A stretch of DNA of 17,526 nucleotides, from contig DBCI01000044.1 in NCBI GenBank assembly GCA_002292975.1, forward strand, positions 21,035-38,560, given 5' to 3'. Under the pieces are notes generated by a model. It had not been told where the DNA came from. It saw only the letters and a list, made by a program, of their open reading frames with translations, and did not search any database. This DNA comes from Polynucleobacter sp. UBA962. Its GTDB lineage: Bacteria > Pseudomonadota > Gammaproteobacteria > Burkholderiales > Burkholderiaceae. This document shows, in pieces, positions 12,932 through 17,526 of this stretch. The position numbers and the translations under genes were made by a program. How positions within the stretch are numbered: position 1 is the stretch's first letter; the number at the start of each line of letters is the position of its first letter.

Positions 12932-15900
12932 TAAGCCGCCTCCACCATCGATACTGCCGATGTGATGTCAACCGCAACAATCCGCGAGACGCCCTGTTCC
13001 TGCATGGTTACTCCAATCAATTGGCTTGCAATTTCCATGGTGATCTTGTTATGCGAAATAAACACAAACTGGGTCTTACCAGACATTCTAGACACCATTT
13101 CAGAATAGCGCATCGTATTTGCATCATCAAGTGGGGCATCCACCTCATCCAACAAGCAAAATGGGGCTGGGTTCAGCAAGAATAGAGAAAACACTAGGGC
13201 AATCGCTGTTAATGCTTTCTCACCACCTGAGAGCAAATGAATCGTGCTGTTCTTCTTACCGGGAGGTTGCGCCATCACTTGCACACCGGCATCCAAGATC
13301 TCTTCACCGGTCATCACCAACTCGGCATGCCCTCCGCCAAAAAGTTCGGGGAATAAGCGTCCAAAATGGGTATTCACTTGATCGAAGGTACCTTGCAAGA
13401 GATCTCTAGTCTCCGCATCAATTTTGGCAATTGCGTCCGTTAGGGTTTTAATAGCTTCATTCAAATCAGCAGATTGAGCATCTAAGAATGATTTACGCTC
13501 ACGACTGCTCGTCAACTCCTCAAGTGCCGCCATATTGACTGGTCCAAGCGACTGGATTTCATTATTCAGGCGGGTTACCTCACCCTGCAAACTGCTCGCT
13601 CGCAATTCAGGGCTATAGCGCTCCGCTAAGTCCTGCAGATCCGCCTCGTCATCCATTAGCAAGGTGGTGAACTGCTCATAGCTTAAGCGCGCTGCTTGCT
13701 CACGTAATTGCAGGTCAACCACACGATCGCGCATCGGTTGGAGAGTTTGCTCCAAAAATAGACGAGCCTCGTCTGCCTCGCGTAACTGATGTTGCATAGC
13801 CTCTTGTTCGGTCCGCGCTTTAGCAAGGGCTGCCTCACGCTCAGAGCGCGTCATTAACAATGTCTGTAATTTATTCTGGGCTGCCTCATCACTTAAACCC
13901 TTGAGCTCGGTTTGGCTTGCATCAAAACGATCCTGTAGTTCCATGATCTGGGTTCTAGCAGTTGTTTGATCACGTTGCAAATCATTGATTTTTTGCTGAA
14001 GTGAACGCGTAGTAAACGCAGCCTCTTGGGCGGTCATCTCGGCTTGACGAAGTTCTTCTCGTAGTAACTCACGCGCTGACTCGGCTTGCTCCAAATGCTG
14101 TTGCGCAGAACTGAGGCTATTTTGTAGGGCAGCCTTCTCCGACTCTGATTGGGTCAATTGTGTATTAATTTGCGCATTGGCTTCTTGAATCTGGCCTAAC
14201 TGCTGTGTAATTTCTTGAAGCTCGCTATCAATCTGCGCTGCTCGAGTGCTGTACTGCTCTTCTGCTTGCAATAGTTGCATCTTCTCCACCTGGAAGCTAT
14301 GAGCCTCCTGGACTGACTGGTCGGCTGCAATCCGAGCCTGATCAGCGGCTTGTTGAGCGGCTTGATAGTTCGCATTCGCCTGCTCGAGCTCGCTTCGAGC
14401 CTCACTCTGAATCAACTGTTGGGCCTTGAGTTGCTTTTCAAGGCTTTCCATCTCTTGGGCTCTGGCTAGCATGCCTGCTTGCTCTGAGTCTGCTGCGTAC
14501 AACTGCACCCCCACTCGGGTCACAACGTGTCCCTGCTGAGTAACTAGAGCAGCCCCCTTGCTTAGTTGGGAGCGTCGACGCAACGCGTCTTCTAAATTAT
14601 CTGCAATGTAAATATGGCTGAGCCATTCTTGAAGAACGCCTGCAATTGTTCCGCTTGCCTGAACTCGAGATAAGAGTGTTATAAAACCAGCTGGGGGCTT
14701 GGAATCGGATTGGTCGATACCATCGGTCAATAAAATAGCCAAACGGCTAGGGGGCGCATCTTGGGCAAGACTGAGTGTCTCATTAATACTCTTACCGGTT
14801 AATGCTGCTAAGCGCTCCCGTAATACTGATTCCAACGCGGGCTCCCAGCCTTTTTCAACTTTTAGCTCTTGCCACAGTCGTTTACTTTCTTTGAGACCCT
14901 TGCTCTCCAACCAAGGTCCAATTTTGCCTTGTGCCTGAACGCTAGCCTGCAAAGCAGCTAAGGCCGTTAATTTGGCCTCACTTTGATGAACATCTTGATT
15001 CGCTTTTTGAATCTGCTCTAGTGCTTTTTGACGAATCGTATCGGTTGCAGGAACCTGCTCTTGGGTTTGATTGGCTTTTAGCTTAGCTTCCTCTGCTTTG
15101 CGTTGCGCCATTACGTGACGATCAGCAGCCATCTGTAGCGCTTGCTGATCGGGCTTACGCATTCCTGCTAGCTCATCGTTTAGACGACTCGCACGACCAT
15201 TCACTTCTTCAGACTGAGATTCTCCAGCCTTGGCCCGCTCTTGCAAACTGATAATGCGTTGCTCCATACTAGCTAGCACGGTACGCGCTTCTTCAAGCGC
15301 AATACTTGCTGCTTGATAAGCCTGATCCTGCGTAGGAGTCCGTTGCTGTAGTTGCACAAATTCTGCTTGCAAGCTTGTCTCGTTCTCACTAGCCTCTCTA
15401 CACTCCTGTTCGGCTTGGCGCTGGGCCTGTGCAGCCTCTTTCTCTTGGGTGGTCCAACGATCGAGCTGAGCTTGTAAATCGGCAACCTGCTCTTGGAGGC
15501 GCTGCCGAGATTCCTGCACATATTTAATTTCGGCCTCAACCTGGCTTACCTCTGAATTGGTTTCATAGAGATCACCCTGAGCTTTAGAGACAACATCCTG
15601 CAAAGCGTATTGCTGGGTGCGCATAGTCTCTAGTTCAGACTCCGCATGGCGCAGCTTTGATGTTTCTGCTTCCAATTTAACCTGCGTCTCACGAATTGCA
15701 TTGGCGTGCTTCTCTTGCTCTTTACCAGACTCGGTTTGTTTCACAAACCAAAGGAGATGCTGTTGCGACTTCATGTGAGCCAAGAGCTCGTTGTGGCGAC
15801 TTGCAACTTCTGCTTGGGCCTCAAGACGAGCGAGTTGTTGCTCAAGCTCACGCACAATATCTTGCACACGAACAAGATTCTCCTGAGTATCTTCTAAACG

Positions 15901-16446
15901 TGATGCGGTTTCTTTACGGCGCTCTTTGTATTTGGATACCCCAGCAGCTTCCTCTAAGAAGACTCGCAACTCTTCCGGCTTGGACTCCAAGATTCGGGAA
16001 ATGGTTCCTTGCCCAATAATGGCATAAGCACGAGGACCAAGACCCGTTCCTAGAAAGATATCCTGGACGTCTTTGCGACGGACTACCTGATTATTAATGT
16101 AGTAACTCGAATTGCCATCACGTGTTAAGACCCGTTTAACAGACAATTCTGTGAAGCTTGACCATTGCCCATGTGCACGCCCATCAGCATTATCAAAAAT
16201 GAGTTCGACGCTGGCACGGCCAGAGGGTTTACGTAGACCCGAGCCATTAAAAATCACGTCTTGCATTGACTCGCCGCGCAACTCGCTAGCGCGAGATTCG
16301 CCAAGCACCCACCGTACCGCATCAATGATGTTGGACTTGCCGCAGCCATTGGGTCCTACAACCCCAATTAACTGGCCAGGCAACTCAAAATGAGTAGGGT
16401 CAACAAAAGATTTAAAGCCAGATAATTTAATAGATTTAAGTTGCAC
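12931..16446 (-). CDS. smc: Chromosome segregation protein SMC
   Basis: Condensin ATPase that compacts and segregates the chromosome together with ScpA and ScpB, which are not encoded here. The protein is 1171 residues, full length for the family (B. subtilis 1186). The N-terminal head has Walker A GPNGCGKSN at 31-39 and a Q-loop at about Q146. Two long Gln/Glu/Ala-rich coiled coils (about 170-505 and 660-1000) flank a hinge at about 515-655. The C-terminal head has the ABC signature LSGGEK at 1072-1077 and Walker B ending in DEVDAPLD with D1100 and E1101. The start is GTG at 16446: it gives the standard N-terminus (LKSIKLSGFKSFVD) and has AAGAAG 7 nt upstream. It heads a three-gene operon with zipA and ligA. 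Confidence 0.98.
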
Positions 16447-16453
16447 GGACGTT

Positions 16454-16459
16454 CTTCTT
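16454..16459 (-). promoter_or_regulatory. Shine-Dalgarno supporting the GTG start of smc
   Basis: AAGAAG on the minus strand (five of six against AAGGAG), 7 nt before the GTG start of smc. Confidence 0.5.
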
Positions 16460-16551
16460 GGGGGACAAAGTCAGGGATTTTAGGATTAAAAAGTTCTCAG
16501 CAGAGATGATAACAATCCTGCGCATGGTCAACGCTCTAGGAGAACCCCCAA

Positions 16552-16557
16552 TATAAT
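16552..16557 (+). promoter_or_regulatory. -10 box of a dapD promoter
   Basis: A perfect TATAAT on the plus strand in the 179-nt gap between the divergent smc and dapD genes. The predicted start is near 16564, leaving a leader of about 62 nt. No good -35 hexamer stands at 16-18 bp spacing. No other signal in this gap is strong enough to list apart from the smc Shine-Dalgarno. Confidence 0.45.
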
Positions 16558-16625
16558 GAAACACTTGTGATTTAAACCACGAATTTTCTAAAAATCCTTA
16601 TCAATCCTATAGTTATCGACAACCT

Positions 16626-17453
16626 ATGAGTCTAGCCCTACAAACCACCATCGATCAGGCCTGGGAAAACCGTGCCAATCTTTCCCCAAGCTCTGCACCT
16701 GCTGAGATCAGACAGGCTGTTGGCGCAGTCTTGGAGGGTCTTAATAATGGCTCTATCCGAGTTGCTCAGAGGCAAAGTGTAGGGCAGTGGAATGTCAATC
16801 AATGGGTTAAAAAAGCGGTCTTGTTATCGTTCCGCCTCGAGGATAACCAAACGATGTCAGCCGGTGGTTTTACGCAGTTCTACGACAAAGTCCCCAGCAA
16901 GTTTGCTAATTACACCCCGGAAGACTTTGCTAAAGGTGGCTTTCGAGTCGTTCCGCCCGCATTTGCCCGCCGAGGTTCTTATGTAGCCAAAAATGTGGTT
17001 CTCATGCCTTCTTACGTCAATATTGGTGCCTATGTGGACGAAGGAACTATGGTTGATACCTGGGCAACCGTGGGGTCATGTGCTCAGATCGGTAAGAACG
17101 TTCATCTCTCGGGAGGCGTTGGCATTGGTGGGGTCTTAGAACCCATTCAGGCAGGTCCAGTCATTATCGAAGATAACTGCTTTATTGGCGCACGCTCCGA
17201 AGTGGTCGAAGGTGTTGTGATTGAAGAAAATAGCGTGCTCTCGATGGGTGTCTATATTGGTCAAAGCACCAAGATCTATGACCGCGAGACCGGCGAGGTC
17301 CACTATGGCCGAGTGCCATCAGGCTCAGTGGTGGTCCCGGGCTCAATCCCTGCTAGTAACGGTAAGTACAGTTTATATGCTGCTGTGATTGTGAAAAAGG
17401 TGGATGCACAAACGCGTGCTAAGACCGCCATCAATGAACTCTTACGTGATTAG
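16626..17453 (+). CDS. dapD: 2,3,4,5-tetrahydropyridine-2,6-dicarboxylate N-succinyltransferase
   Basis: Transfers succinyl from succinyl-CoA to tetrahydrodipicolinate, a step of the succinylase branch of diaminopimelate and lysine synthesis; the product feeds both peptidoglycan and protein. The protein is 275 residues (E. coli 274). An N-terminal helical domain (about 1-100) is followed by a left-handed beta helix made of hexapeptide repeats (about 110-235), with stretches such as [20 protein letters not shown] and [11 protein letters not shown]. The C-terminal part with [16 protein letters not shown] is typical. The ATG has no clear Shine-Dalgarno; it is kept because the N-terminus aligns in length with the family. 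dapE follows 17 nt later, so the two form an operon. Confidence 0.98.
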   Translation: MSLALQTTIDQAWENRANLSPSSAPAEIRQAVGAVLEGLNNGSIRVAQRQSVGQWNVNQWVKKAVLLSFRLEDNQTMSAGGFTQFYDKVPSKFANYTPEDFAKGGFRVVPPAFARRGSYVAKNVVLMPSYVNIGAYVDEGTMVDTWATVGSCAQIGKNVHLSGGVGIGGVLEPIQAGPVIIEDNCFIGARSEVVEGVVIEENSVLSMGVYIGQSTKIYDRETGEVHYGRVPSGSVVVPGSIPASNGKYSLYAAVIVKKVDAQTRAKTAINELLRD

Positions 17454-17470
17454 GATGCCATTCCTCAGCT

Positions 17471-17526
17471 ATGCCTAACGCTCTTGATTTCACCAAAGAA
17501 CTAATTTCGTGTCGTTCGGTAACGCC
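17471..17526 (+). CDS. dapE: Succinyl-diaminopimelate desuccinylase, first 18 codons
   Basis: The ATG at 17471 opens a frame that runs to the window end and gives MPNALDFTKELISCRSVTP, with the last codon incomplete. The pattern LxxxKELIxxxSVTP matches the N-terminus of DapE, the zinc hydrolase that removes succinate from succinyl-diaminopimelate. Only the N-terminus is visible, so no metal ligand can be checked. The call is strengthened by the position directly after dapD, which supplies the same pathway. Confidence 0.75.
   Translation, partial: MPNALDFTKELISCRSVT

Noticed and set aside
13119..16393. Several open frames of 60-107 codons opposite smc
   Set aside because: They follow from the Gln/Ala/Glu-rich codon pattern of the SMC coiled coils and show no domain, Shine-Dalgarno or spacing that suggests genes.
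16505..16535. TTGACC and TATCAT on the minus strand as a smc promoter
   Set aside because: The spacer is only 14 bp, too short for a normal sigma-70 promoter, and no other -10 fits at 16-18 bp.
16479..16610. AATCCTA-like 7-bp motifs in inverted orientation on both sides of the smc-dapD gap
   Set aside because: Seven bases in an AT-rich spacer are expected by chance, and the spacing gives no clear operator symmetry.
17455..17478. Seven-codon open frame between dapD and dapE that overlaps the dapE start
   Set aside because: It has no usable Shine-Dalgarno, and a frame this short with ATG occurs often by chance. Kept only as a possible coupling leader.

Overview
The window carries ordinary, tightly packed housekeeping genes of a betaproteobacterium. 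Gene order (rpsB-tsf-pyrH-frr-uppS-cdsA-dxr-rseP; map-glnD; smc-zipA-ligA; dapD-dapE), a moderate GC content and very short spacers fit Burkholderiales with a compact genome. Polynucleobacter is my best guess, from gene order and protein character rather than from a search. I see no tRNA, rRNA, phage, IS element or CRISPR array, and no stretch over 300 bases without a gene.

Layout. Positions 1-6276 (minus strand) hold one dense operon running leftward from rpsB: S2, EF-Ts, UMP kinase, ribosome recycling factor, UPP synthase, CDP-diglyceride synthase, DXP reductoisomerase and the N-terminal part of the site-2 protease RseP, which is cut by the window edge. Spacers run from -1 to 22 nt. The operon links translation and pyrimidine nucleotide supply to isoprenoid, undecaprenyl and phospholipid synthesis and envelope stress control. 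Positions 6277-6461 are a divergent intergenic region with a consensus -10 box for rpsB and a leader RNA that can fold into a three-way junction. Positions 6462-9899 (plus) hold map and glnD. Positions 9888-16446 (minus) hold smc-zipA-ligA, read leftward; ligA meets glnD tail to tail with a 12-nt overlap. Positions 16447-16625 are a second divergent region. Positions 16626-17526 (plus) hold dapD and the first codons of dapE, for lysine and diaminopimelate synthesis.

I found no clear new multi-gene system. The observations most worth checking are the three-way-junction rpsB leader (a candidate S2 autoregulatory element), a possible internal duplication of the ZipA C-terminal fold, the 1-nt rpsB/tsf overlap, a dispersed-repeat-like sequence with a hairpin at the frr/uppS junction, and a possibly leaderless map transcript.
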